A DNA stretch of 26,374 nucleotides, from positions 1 through 26,374 of IMG/VR virus record IMGVR_UViG_3300023179_000443; one strand, given 5' to 3'. Source of the stretch: a virus. Shown one piece after another: positions 11,201 through 18,678 of the stretch; position 1 is the stretch's first letter, and each line of letters begins with the position of its first letter. A model generated the notes under the pieces. The model searched no databases and was not told the DNA's origin. It saw nothing but the letters and a program-made list of their open reading frames with translations. The position numbers and the translations under genes were made by a program.

Positions 11201-14200
11201 TAAATTACCATATTCGTCCACAGGATTTCCGTAAGATAAAATAGGTTTAGCAAATTTACTCAATACTTTAACAGTTTTTCCTGGCTCTCTAATAATACCA
11301 TCTTTTATATCATCCCATAAAATGAAATTATCTTTGGTATAAGGAGCTGAACCATAAACAGTTTTCCACCAAGTGGGTTCTATACTAAAGCCTAAACATT
11401 CCCAAGGATGAGAGTGAGGACGATCCGTATCTAATAACCATTTGTATATTCCTCTCCAAAAAGCAGGGCATGATGTTTTATCAGCTATTTCATATCCTCT
11501 ATAATTATAAGTCCAACGATTAGTTACATCCCATAAAAAGTCACTAAATTTCATATAATCATTTTGAATACTTGTTGTCCAGTGATAAAAGAATTGACTT
11601 AAAATTCTTTCATGTTCTTCTTTAGAATATTCGATAACTCTGCCATGTCCTGGAATAAAATCATAAATGTCAAAAATGTTTCTGTCATAACGTATTTTAA
11701 TATTATTAAAAATTCTCTTTTCTAATTCTAATAATACATCATCTCTATAATCTCCGAATCCTACTGTTATACTACCGTCGTGTCCTTGTATCACTGTTGT
11801 AGGAATTAGATAGGTGTTATCAATATATTTTTTAGGTTCATATAAAGGATACAACCCTAACTTAGTAGGTGTTGGAGGACAAAAACTACCATCAGTTGTT
11901 TCGTACTCATAAACTTCAATTATGTCATTTTCAGCTAAATCTACGAAAATCTCAAAAAAATCTCCTAAAAATTTGTAATCCTTTCCATGTAGTAATTGGT
12001 TATTATTAAGATAAACTAACACAGATTTATTTGATAAGTTATCTAGTGTAAAGGAATTCTTTAAAGGATATGATTTTATTCTTTCATCTAATACTGTATA
12101 AGAAAATTTAGTGTTAGCTGTATAGGCAAACATATCGCTTAAAAACCAAGGATTGCTCTTAGGTTTATCTTTGTTCAATTCATTCAATATTAAATCAACC
12201 ATCTGCTTAGGTTCTGTCTCAACACCTATCTCAGAACTGATTACAAGGAAAGAAGTCTTAAATTTTCCATAATCTTCTTTAGCTACATCTAATGCTTTAA
12301 AAATGTTAAAATCTGTAGTTCCTAAATTATAAAGAGCAAAATTTAAAGGACTACTATGTTGTACAAAACGTGTTCCGAATTTACTTAAATCGGATATATC
12401 TCGTAAATTTCCATTTCCTGGAAATTGACCTTCAAAAGTAGAAATGTTATCAACTATAGTAAACACATGATCAATAACCTGTCCTAATGTAAAACTCTCC
12501 AAGTTATTGTTTAAGGGATTATTTTGTAAATTTAACGGAATCTCATAATATCCGTTGTCATTCTTTGGTTGTTTAGAAAATAACCTTAAGGTAACTATAT
12601 CAGTATTAGTTATCTTACTTTTAAAATAAACCTCTTTTCTTACTGTGCCTTGACGAACTTCAAATGACGATGAATCCAATCGTTGACTATTAATATAGAC
12701 TTTAACCTTAAGATCTGATAAATCTAAAAATTCATCGAAAACATCAATAGGAAAACCTTTTGATAATCCATCTATATCATGGTCCTTGAATATTCTAACT
12801 ATAGGTTGAATATTTTCGACTTTACTATTAATCCAACCATTAAGATAGACATAATCATCAAGGCTTTTTATTTTTTTCAAAAAACCTATATTAGTAGTTT
12901 TTGTAAGAATAGTAGTTCCGCTTTTATAATAAAATGAATCTAAAAGTAAATTGAAATTAAAAACTATATCTCCAATATTATTAATATTTTTATAACTTAG
13001 ACTAAATCCTAATTCATTATCTAAAGAACCTTCTCCGACTTGATACGAAAATAATTTAGTACCATTAAAACTACTTCCGTTGTAAACACTAACATCACTG
13101 TAACTATAACCATCATTATCAAAAATATCAAACACAGGGGGTTGATTAGCAGTAAATTTTACTTGGCCTAAGAGCCATTTTGTTCCATCATACCAATACA
13201 TCAATCCTTGATTACCATTAATAGAACTACCGTTGTATGTAAGTGCCTCCTGACTTCCTTGTTTTACTAAAACTGTTTCATATTTCTGTGGAACGCTGTC
13301 TTCTGTTTCAATTAAAGTTATCTGCTTACGTAACCCCTCGAATACTTCAAAAGAATGAGTTCCATCACCTAAAGCAGTAATATCAACTTTATTAGATAAT
13401 TGATAGTCAGTAAATAATTGTAAATTACGTTCATCAATAACTTTTACATAATATATTTGTCTATGAGTCAATCCTTGTAATTGAATATTACCATTACTTA
13501 GATAAACAACTCTTTGCCCATTTATTAATCCGTGATCAGTTTCGCAACGAACAGTATCAGTTATTAAATTAATAGCTCCTGTTGAATCATCCGGCAGGGC
13601 AGCATTAAAAGTTATATCTCTACTCGATAGTGTTATATCAAGAAACTTAACTTGATAAATTCGTCCATTAACAAGTCTATCAGTGTCAGATGTGAATAAA
13701 ATTCTCATACCGTCAACTAAATCAACACCGTCTATGTTATACCCTAGACTTCCTTCGATTGTACTAAAGACATCTGTAGTAATATTATCTATAAGATCAA
13801 CACTTTTTTTGCTAACATGTCCAAAATTGTATAATTTTATATCATTATCAAATTCAATTATTGGTCTAGTAGCACGAGCTGATTGATCTAACTCAGGAAC
13901 TGTTCCTCTATATTCAGCAGTTTTACTAATTACATCTTGATGGAACCAACGATTAACCTTAGACCACGGGTTACCATCTAAACTAGCTCTTTTAAATAAG
14001 ATATAATCTTTAGACTTAGGCACGCTAGTTTGTGTACTGAATGGGGTCTGGTCAAAAGGATCATTATCAAATAATAAATTCTTTTCTTCTGTATATTGTC
14101 CAATTATTTCCAAGTCTGATAAATTAATAAGTCTTATAGCAGATCCAATACCTTCTACTATCCAATATCCAGACTGATATATCTCAGGATTAGTCTTTCC

Positions 14201-15133
14201 TAAAAACTCTAATTTCATTCCGTTAGAAAATGCGAATCCATTAGGCAAAGAATAATATTTTTTTCCCAATAATTCTTTTTCTACATCAAAAAATGTATTT
14301 TCTTCAATATTTTTTATTACCATTTCCCCGCCAACATTTGGATCTGTTTCACTAACATAATACAAGACGTCAGGAGCATTCACTGGTACTTTAAAAATAA
14401 TTGTACCTTCGGTCACAGCATTAGCACTTACAATTGATGTGTTATTTGTATAACGATTATTAAAGCCTGTTGTCCTTAGAGTTTTTAATGAAAAAGGATG
14501 ATTAGGACTGTCAATGTCGAATCGATAAGTTTGTCCTCTATATAATGTTAAGCTAGGATTCCTAGTTAACCCATCTGGTGTAATTAAATAGGCAAACACA
14601 TCGCCTTGATCTTCTAGACTAACAGTATAAGTACTATCTATATCTAACTGCTGACCTATAACCTGTATAGGATCAGGGCCATATGGGAGCCAATAATATT
14701 GTTGAAAATTAACAAATTTATCCCAATCAATATGCGGATTCCAGCTGTAAAATTCTTGTTTGTTTAACCTTTCATGATTATCAGTTATTCCATTTAAAAC
14801 CTTTATATGGTTAATATGATCAATATAATCTTTAAAAAAATTAACATTTCCAAATCTATCCTCAATAACTAAAGAAGGTTCAAGTTGGTAATTTTGTCTA
14901 TCACTATAAGGAGCTTCAATAAATGTATCTGATGATTTTACACTTTTAGCATTAGTACGACCTATATTTCCACTAACCTTTTTAATTGTACCCGGAGAAG
15001 TTAACTGATCTACAGTAGCAGATAAGAACTTTTTATTTGAATCAGTTCTATAAAAACGAGGTAATAAATTGTACGACTTTCGTTCTTCTTTTGTCCTATC
15101 TGTAGGAACAGGGTACTCATTATCCAATGACAT
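2237..15133 (-). CDS. Giant multi-domain virion protein (4298 aa), probable baseplate-periphery/wedge component
   Basis: One uninterrupted 12.9-kb frame with ATG at 15133, two bases after the gp6 stop. It resembles the very large structural proteins placed after gp6 in T4-like cyanophages (some annotated VrlC-like) and may take the place of T4 gp7 (about 1032 aa), though that equivalence is inferred. Visible parts: an N-terminal region; a cupredoxin-like beta domain at about 190-276 (LTLYRGQTYRF, HPFSLKT, LYYVSETDPNVGG) lacking the usual copper ligands; WSKVNRWFHQDVI after it; a Trp/Pro/Tyr-rich core at about 1083-1400 (CPPTPTKLGLYPLY, HSHPWECLGFSIEPTWW); seven FG-GAP-like repeats at about 2203-2561; two pairs of GxGY modules near 2964-3011 and 3318-3378; GDGSTLxF repeats at about 3661-3917; and a C-terminal module near 4100-4150 (RATLGTGSPVLHKAG). 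No protease, glycosidase or membrane motif was recognised. The all-beta modular build suits an outer baseplate or adhesion role. Confidence 0.8.
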   Translation of the reverse strand: MSLDNEYPVPTDRTKEERKSYNLLPRFYRTDSNKKFLSATVDQLTSPGTIKKVSGNIGRTNAKSVKSSDTFIEAPYSDRQNYQLEPSLVIEDRFGNVNFFKDYIDHINHIKVLNGITDNHERLNKQEFYSWNPHIDWDKFVNFQQYYWLPYGPDPIQVIGQQLDIDSTYTVSLEDQGDVFAYLITPDGLTRNPSLTLYRGQTYRFDIDSPNHPFSLKTLRTTGFNNRYTNNTSIVSANAVTEGTIIFKVPVNAPDVLYYVSETDPNVGGEMVIKNIEENTFFDVEKELLGKKYYSLPNGFAFSNGMKLEFLGKTNPEIYQSGYWIVEGIGSAIRLINLSDLEIIGQYTEEKNLLFDNDPFDQTPFSTQTSVPKSKDYILFKRASLDGNPWSKVNRWFHQDVISKTAEYRGTVPELDQSARATRPIIEFDNDIKLYNFGHVSKKSVDLIDNITTDVFSTIEGSLGYNIDGVDLVDGMRILFTSDTDRLVNGRIYQVKFLDITLSSRDITFNAALPDDSTGAINLITDTVRCETDHGLINGQRVVYLSNGNIQLQGLTHRQIYYVKVIDERNLQLFTDYQLSNKVDITALGDGTHSFEVFEGLRKQITLIETEDSVPQKYETVLVKQGSQEALTYNGSSINGNQGLMYWYDGTKWLLGQVKFTANQPPVFDIFDNDGYSYSDVSVYNGSSFNGTKLFSYQVGEGSLDNELGFSLSYKNINNIGDIVFNFNLLLDSFYYKSGTTILTKTTNIGFLKKIKSLDDYVYLNGWINSKVENIQPIVRIFKDHDIDGLSKGFPIDVFDEFLDLSDLKVKVYINSQRLDSSSFEVRQGTVRKEVYFKSKITNTDIVTLRLFSKQPKNDNGYYEIPLNLQNNPLNNNLESFTLGQVIDHVFTIVDNISTFEGQFPGNGNLRDISDLSKFGTRFVQHSSPLNFALYNLGTTDFNIFKALDVAKEDYGKFKTSFLVISSEIGVETEPKQMVDLILNELNKDKPKSNPWFLSDMFAYTANTKFSYTVLDERIKSYPLKNSFTLDNLSNKSVLVYLNNNQLLHGKDYKFLGDFFEIFVDLAENDIIEVYEYETTDGSFCPPTPTKLGLYPLYEPKKYIDNTYLIPTTVIQGHDGSITVGFGDYRDDVLLELEKRIFNNIKIRYDRNIFDIYDFIPGHGRVIEYSKEEHERILSQFFYHWTTSIQNDYMKFSDFLWDVTNRWTYNYRGYEIADKTSCPAFWRGIYKWLLDTDRPHSHPWECLGFSIEPTWWKTVYGSAPYTKDNFILWDDIKDGIIREPGKTVKVLSKFAKPILSYGNPVDEYGNLLDPIISGFVNGYVQPTQKGYYVFGDQAPVETAWRRSSYHSFSLLQTAMIMNPSKVITLAFDRSRIVRNFVGQLVYSPTNLRIRLKDLVLPTTVVSDNRVFTSGLVNYVVNNFSPGLVNPLLKYKASLDSIINKISYRVGGFTNKDKFKIILTSKNPSSTNGVFLPSENYKVFLNKSSPLKNINYSGIVITKFDDGYEVRGYTKNQPYFKYYLTLGRGREINVGGISESYINWETNQRYQSGTIVYQNKSYYRVKVTHTSSSLFDTDLYVKLPSLPIIGGKDIILPESYDTRTEHILSYGTKFYTIQEVVNFIGGYGKYLQEQGFVFDRYNTSLKSVENWDTSIKEFVFWTTQNWKTGSALSLSPSAISLTFTNDYAVVDNISDTFYGYQIFRVDGSLLEDEFLNSFRENNEFTLTVPANNPHGIYGANFRTIQKEHIVLLDNVSLFNDVIYDVESGYKHDKLKIQGYVSTNWNGGFNIPGFIYDQAKIQDWEVWTDYNLGDIVFHKDFYYSAKTFLTGTAAFNSNDWYILKEKPNSEMLPNWDYKTEQFNDFYDLDSDNFDIEQQKIAQHLIGYQKRQYLENIVLDDISQYKFYQGYIKEKGTLNSFSKLFDVLSADNQESLSFNEEWAIRLGTYGNISTYEEIEFNLNEEKILLNPQPFELTETDVVKPDFVYRVKGSEIYIKPIEYKTNLWPTSVKKEFLRTPGYVRYDDVSASLDVLDEILSLDIEDFNEGSYVWCAFLESQRKWTVYRLTHSATRVEKIEYNNSVLSITLDSIPNMYAGQIIGIDNVTLINGFYKIDSISGKKINIKKTIPEWKDDLFPDSTATLIYIFTESRVNHIDQLNDVIPERIKSNELVWIDDNGYGKKTVLEYKKVYNINTINGLDIPRNNENFGRVVAVSQNGMVSAVGDIDTISIFFKNTKDNSFVQQQIIKTFYDDSTQLGLAVALSPDTEWLVLSETKADLTNSVHFYIKDSTLGTYQYFSTFNKPVTSYGTCISILYSDNTYYTLVTSSSNLYSYKFVTNQWVEIQSISVSSTSLATNGTVTVLGDKNTNSVKIYKKVSDLYSLTQTLTLSNLFGYSVAITSDGKKIAVGEIEADNPIVNSGLVKIYKLVNDVFVFQQDVVSKTPGSFDYFGYSIFFMNNDQTLVVLSINGDVDNFATFDNDNTIFDNNTLRFNDIRINSGRVDVFDKFFENYSFGESLSTDQFTDISDGYGFSLAVGDDTIIVSAINEEEDLASNAGKVFSYTKFPKSTSWKIKYIQEDNVDISKFKKSYLYDTEFNQLLKYIDIVDTTQGKIPGPADQEIKFKTFYDPAVYSIGTSQVIVDEGQFWSKNYVGTLWWDLSRAKFIENSLGNITYRSTNWNKLYKTASIDVYEWVETKYKPSEWDTLSGSDKGDSLGISGTSRYGNSVYSLRQVYDNVSQSFKNVYYYWVKNPTIVPLSVVDRKLSANNVSKLIADPIGYGYECMSLIGSNSFILVNLINYIKSKKTNLNIEYFTVDEQYQNSNLHSHWKLLSTHEKTIIPPSIELKWEDSLIGYDQYNRQIPSLKLPPKKRYGISNRPRQSMFINRIEALKQFVERVNLVLKGKVITDEYDISDLNNYDIPPSSSSGIWDKAIDIVEEQRFINTALLSQATVTPIIESGRIIEVKIVNPGYGYVNPPWVKVVGSGIGAKLRCVIDTLGQVTSVEIINAGKGYIDDTILSVRSYTVLVKNDEVVFGTWSLYEYSGTGKFFRIKSQSYDVKKYWDYIDWYLEGYNQYTKINHLVENTNQLYLLESKIGDIVKVETIGSGGWLLLEKYNNVSTIDYTKNYKVIGRQNGTIQINSGLYDFTKNIIGYDGNLYDSFYYDNLPVKELRIILNVLKKNILVDDLYTEYLELFFSSLRYVLYEQPFVDYITKTSFIKSKHNLGELKQKITYKNDNLENFEDYIKEVKPYRTKIREYVSSYSRIENSGSVVTDFDLPSYVDENFKLNVVNFNIFDDSTTLDTMLNSYPWKFFKDNVGCYIKELVIVDSGSGYLFNPIIKINGQAKKIAKANGYIAGGKLNRIQITDAGSGYLTTPLIEVDGGLSENGMPAKVVAVLESEVVRASKVSMKFDRVARSNYYKDNELDITETFNGTGSLRQFLLKYAPVTSKDSYIVKADGIELLKDDYYVTVKSSVSRGFTSYYGMLVLETAPLRGQNIEIKYKISFLHLHALDRIHHYYNPEIGMVGKDFSQLMTGIDYGGVNIQGLVNFIGTGGWDSLGWNSELWGEENQQVTEDGSISPKPNDYDTQLVGGSFSFSSANGVNPEDIIVDGDDLITPLNSPAPEEVVPGHIVDAVAIKVFQAPRTSGAKILFKTFIANGVEDTFSIPQLPQNTNGIIVKLNSIILVSGDDYSYDWKSRSVKLTNIPVVNSQVSIISIGYSSEYLLDQDYFIGDGSTLEFITNAPFSETNGNIVLVDGAVLNYEIFETDISYSMTNRTGIRFGQAPTSGSVITYLMTNDENSTASIIKSETFVGDGSTLSFVLSNQVGNLLPDHSNVIVIVDGEILYPYLNEYFELSNNNLSYRLTQYEQVPYQVNVEQLKVYLNGKLLSRLTDYNVDVAGVSIILDSSLYIEGAKLLVSNNISFQYSLKRINSSLNLEFVSAPLNNKHIEVISFYNHDVLEIERSQESLTYIQGLDIDTPDFYRYRSLQGGKIKLSKKVNIDDFVWVIKNNKLLSSGIDFYLDTFKDQIILTASVDTSDIIDIVLFTSAIKDDGFGYMQFKDMLGRVHYKRFNKDKITRLSEDLTQFVTVIKVDDGSVLDEPSIIENIPGIIEINGERIEYFEKEGNELRKIRRATLGTGSPVLHKAGILVINIGSTETIPYLDQQLVSKLITTESTTQINLDFVPQVPNKDFESQTDQDGVEVFLSGQRVNKSSIVKFDKLKNYPYSPEADSIFQAGFTVPADGSLVEFQDPVVSNKEILVVKRIGRTWKDKDLPLIASNSEQARFILAVKPFYPEINI
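7451..8525 (-). other. Seven-repeat FG-GAP-like (beta-propeller) domain inside the giant protein
   Basis: Residues about 2203-2561 hold seven related units of roughly 50 residues. Each starts with an (F/Y/L)G-x-hydrophobic strand and most end in a V-x-I-Y-K-like strand: FGRVVAVSQNG, LGLAVALSPD, YGTCISILYSD, a degenerate unit around LATNGTVTVLGD, FGYSVAITSDGKKIAVGE, FGYSIFFMNND and YGFSLAVGDDTIIVSA. This is the pattern of FG-GAP/integrin-alpha-type propellers, and seven is the usual blade number. The fold is inferred from repeat periodicity alone; a sugar- or protein-binding role is plausible. Confidence 0.65.
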
Positions 15134-15135
15134 AA

Positions 15136-18100
15136 TTAACTTCCTGAGCTAGTAATACTTTGTTGAGCCAAATACTTAGAAGTACTCACTATAGATCCTT
15201 CTGCTTTAATACGAGAAGCAGTTACAGCACTAATAATTTCAACATCGTCAATTGTGGCACTGCTTATAAAAATCTGATCTTTTTCCGCTTTAATTTCTAA
15301 CAAACTTCCAAAAGATAAATTAGGTTTTTTAGGAACAATTAAAAAGTTAGTTATGTATGTTGCCATTTTGTTCATAACATATGTAGACAATTCTGTAAAA
15401 TAAAAACCATCTCCAAAATCCCAATTATCAATCGTAAAAAATTCATTTATAGAAGATATCACTTGAGATTTTATATCATTGTCGCTTACAACAACTTCCG
15501 TATTTTTAACAACTTTAAAAATTGCTTGTAAATCTAAATTGGCAGATTTTCCAAATAATATTTTATATCGAGCAGGATGATATATGATCTCATCACTAAT
15601 TGTTTTAATAGGATTAAGTGTAGGACTTAGTAAATTATATAAACTATCAGTGCTCGGAGGTAACGGCTGAATGGTTCGTAATCCATTTAGATATTCTCTA
15701 AAATTCTGATCATATTGTTTGGTCATTACAAATACATCAACAATATTTGTAATGCCAGGATCTAATCTTGTTTCATAATCTGCATTATGAATATATTGAA
15801 ATTTTATATCGCTACGCCCTAGATAACATTTGTAATCAAAAGTTACATTTAAGGCACTTCTAGGTTTGTCAAGTTTCTTAACTAAATCTAAATCTATAAA
15901 ATAAAAATATTGTCCATCAGGATAAATGTTTAGATTATCTATTAAATCTTCAGAATCCATAACATGAACTAAGCCGAAGTCTGTGCCATTTAAATTAGAC
16001 ACATAACGATAGTCTTCTTGCTGATCTTCAATAGTGTATTTTTCTAAAATTATGTAATCATCTTGCTTATTAGTAGAAGTTAAGTTACCCACAATTAATT
16101 CAAAAATTTCAGGATTATCTACTATACCATCATCATCATAATCAGCAAAACTTATTTGTATTTTTTTAGAATCAATATATCCATCAAGACCTTTAAATTC
16201 TTCAACAATTTCCCAGTCATGATCTATGGTAAAACTTCTATTTGTAGGAACTAATATTCCTGCTACATTGATAGTGTCGGTTCTGTCAACATTAATACTT
16301 AAAATTTTAATTTTATCTTTTTCAATAGTATTTGTTCGAGTATCATAAATCTTATCACTACTATCATAATAAAATCTAATTTGTTTATCACTTTCAAAAA
16401 TATATCTCAACAATCTTAAACTTACCGTATAATATTCACTATCAGTAATAAAGCTTATCAACCAGCTACTGTCTGTTTTTTCATTAATGTTACTACCAGC
16501 TTGCCCTAAACTGAAATTATCTACTAAATTTAAATTTACTTCATATATAATATTCCAGGAAGTAGTTTCTTGCGAATATCGTAAACCAAAAGGTTTATGA
16601 TTAACAATTAAGTCAATTATCGATGTAATTACATTTTGATTTAATGTAACTTTAAAAGGAGGAATAGCGGAAATTAATTTAGCATTTTCAGGAATAATAT
16701 CATTTAATTTTATCACACCTTCGCCATTAGACGATATACCAGTACCGCCATTAGTTCCATCTCCTTCTATACTAATAACCTTAGTCCAAAGAAATTTGCT
16801 AGTTCCGTAAACATTGTTAGCTACAAGTTTATTATTTTCAAAAGTATTAAAAAAATAACCTTCAGGAGCTTCGAACTTTAACAAAGAACCAATCTGAACA
16901 TTTTTTAAAATAGTAGATGTATAACTTCCAACTTTTACTGCTATAAATGTATTATTAATATTGCTTAAATAACCTGTCGATAAGTTTGTTTCAGATGACT
17001 TATTTTTCCAAATAATAGATAACTCTGATATATCAAATTTAATAAACTTATTATAATAATAATCACGTAAAGTTGTTTTACTCATATAATCATATAACTG
17101 ATTATAAATTATAGACTCAATATCTGTTTTCGTATCGAATCTGAATTCAAAACTATCAACATATTCTTCTCGATACAATATTCCGTCATCTGCAAATAAA
17201 TTAGTTTTACTATACTTCCCGGTAGGATCAACTAAATCAAAATAACGACTAATTCCACTACTAGATCTATTAACCGATTTTACTTTCATGATTTGCTGAT
17301 TAACATTAAACGGCATTAAGTTATAATCTTCAGCAGTTATCATACGGTTCTGAGTATAGAAATTAGATGGAGCACGCTGTTTTATGCTTTCTATACTTTC
17401 TGTAGGACTACTATTATTCACGCTCGAAGTCAAACTTAAACTAATAATTAAACTTTCCGGTTGTCCAAAATTACTAATATATGGTAACTCTATACTAATA
17501 TTTCTCATATCTCTCGGATTTATTGTATAGCTTATTCCTTCACTAACCCTATAATAAACCTTAAAACTTCCTACAGGAATATTTCCAAATACTCCATCAC
17601 TAAATTGAAGAGTAACTCTGTCATTTACTCTAGTTGTAGCAGAATAAAAATTCTTAATAGACTTTTTTAAGCTATTATAAATTACATTATTGCCCTCTAG
17701 GGCCGAAATTTTTTCCCACAATTCAAACTCTTGTCCAACTTGATTTAATTTATAAAGCCAAATGTCATCATTATTAATATTATTACTATCAATATCTAAT
17801 GTTGTATTAGGAACAGACTGAGTAAAAGTAAAAGTGCCTTGATTTAATTGTCCTTGCTTAAAAAACATAAAAAATCCAGTGTTTGCACTACCATTACCTT
17901 TACTATCATTACGATACAAAAATGCTAATCTATTTCCTTGAATAGGAGCTTCTTCATATATTTCATTTCTATTCTTGAAAGTACTACTAACTATTTCAAA
18001 AGGCATCATCCTACCATCGATATTTTTTTCAAAATTATAAATGGGAACATCTATGTTATTGCTTTGAAAACGATATTGCTCAGTAGCTACTCCGTAAACA

Positions 18101-18633
18101 AATCCTTTATCATCAGGAGTTCCAAACTGTCGTGTAATGGGTAAAGCAGCATTAATAACTTTAATAAATTGATCATACCAATTTGAATTACTAGCATCAT
18201 TCCAAGAAATAACTTGTCCAGAAAGATTTCGTCCTGCACTATCTAGAACATTTTGACTGGTTTGCACACTAACCATCTTTAAAAAACCACTTCCAGCTAT
18301 ATTACGTTTTGCATTATAACTTAATAATCGAGCTAGTCGTAAAACACTTTCCTTACGTTCAGAAAGTTCTAAAAAATTATCTCGACTATTAAGGTCAATC
18401 CTATACGCTAGACTTTGTCCTAAAAATGCTATTAAATCAATCAAAGCAAGATATTCACTACTTTCAATATAATCATTAAAGTCTTCGGGGTAATTTTCTC
18501 TAATATATTGAATCATAGTTCGACGTAGATTTTCAAAATCATAACTTTGAAAATCAGCATTGCGATATGTCTGATAAATTCTACGCCAATCTTCGGCTAC
18601 TAATAATCTATTTTGTCTATCAGTTATTGACAT
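15136..18633 (-). CDS. gp6: Baseplate wedge protein, gp6-like
   Basis: 1165 residues from an ATG at 18633, with GGAAG four bases upstream as ribosome-binding site. The N-terminus (AEDWRRIYQTYRNADFQSYD, then SSEYLALIDLIAFLGQSLAY and RDNFLELSERKESVLRLA) is characteristic of gp6 of aquatic T4-like phages. A baseplate-J-like region is seen around 340-450, including FSDGVFGNIPVGS and APSNFYTQNRMITAEDYN. The C-terminus carries INEFFTIDNWDFGDGFYFTE, matching the C-terminal wedge-ring region of gp6. T4 gp6 has about 660 residues, so this protein is much larger, with extra beta-rich sequence in the middle. In T4, gp6 dimers form the ring that joins six wedges around the hub. It follows gp25, its usual partner, across a 45-nt gap holding a candidate late promoter, and is followed at once by the giant gene. 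Confidence 0.88.
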   Translation of the reverse strand: MSITDRQNRLLVAEDWRRIYQTYRNADFQSYDFENLRRTMIQYIRENYPEDFNDYIESSEYLALIDLIAFLGQSLAYRIDLNSRDNFLELSERKESVLRLARLLSYNAKRNIAGSGFLKMVSVQTSQNVLDSAGRNLSGQVISWNDASNSNWYDQFIKVINAALPITRQFGTPDDKGFVYGVATEQYRFQSNNIDVPIYNFEKNIDGRMMPFEIVSSTFKNRNEIYEEAPIQGNRLAFLYRNDSKGNGSANTGFFMFFKQGQLNQGTFTFTQSVPNTTLDIDSNNINNDDIWLYKLNQVGQEFELWEKISALEGNNVIYNSLKKSIKNFYSATTRVNDRVTLQFSDGVFGNIPVGSFKVYYRVSEGISYTINPRDMRNISIELPYISNFGQPESLIISLSLTSSVNNSSPTESIESIKQRAPSNFYTQNRMITAEDYNLMPFNVNQQIMKVKSVNRSSSGISRYFDLVDPTGKYSKTNLFADDGILYREEYVDSFEFRFDTKTDIESIIYNQLYDYMSKTTLRDYYYNKFIKFDISELSIIWKNKSSETNLSTGYLSNINNTFIAVKVGSYTSTILKNVQIGSLLKFEAPEGYFFNTFENNKLVANNVYGTSKFLWTKVISIEGDGTNGGTGISSNGEGVIKLNDIIPENAKLISAIPPFKVTLNQNVITSIIDLIVNHKPFGLRYSQETTSWNIIYEVNLNLVDNFSLGQAGSNINEKTDSSWLISFITDSEYYTVSLRLLRYIFESDKQIRFYYDSSDKIYDTRTNTIEKDKIKILSINVDRTDTINVAGILVPTNRSFTIDHDWEIVEEFKGLDGYIDSKKIQISFADYDDDGIVDNPEIFELIVGNLTSTNKQDDYIILEKYTIEDQQEDYRYVSNLNGTDFGLVHVMDSEDLIDNLNIYPDGQYFYFIDLDLVKKLDKPRSALNVTFDYKCYLGRSDIKFQYIHNADYETRLDPGITNIVDVFVMTKQYDQNFREYLNGLRTIQPLPPSTDSLYNLLSPTLNPIKTISDEIIYHPARYKILFGKSANLDLQAIFKVVKNTEVVVSDNDIKSQVISSINEFFTIDNWDFGDGFYFTELSTYVMNKMATYITNFLIVPKKPNLSFGSLLEIKAEKDQIFISSATIDDVEIISAVTASRIKAEGSIVSTSKYLAQQSITSSGS

Positions 18634-18651
18634 TATACTTCCAGTTTAAAA

Positions 18652-18659
18652 TATTTATT
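18652..18659 (-). promoter_or_regulatory. Candidate T4-type late promoter box for gp6
   Basis: The minus strand reads AATAAATA within the 45-nt gap between gp25 and gp6, 18 nt before the gp6 ATG. The predicted start falls just upstream of the GGAAG ribosome-binding site, giving a short leader. This is the clearest of the three late boxes because it lies in a true intergenic gap. Confidence 0.6.
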
Positions 18660-18678
18660 TTAATAATAAACATAGCAT

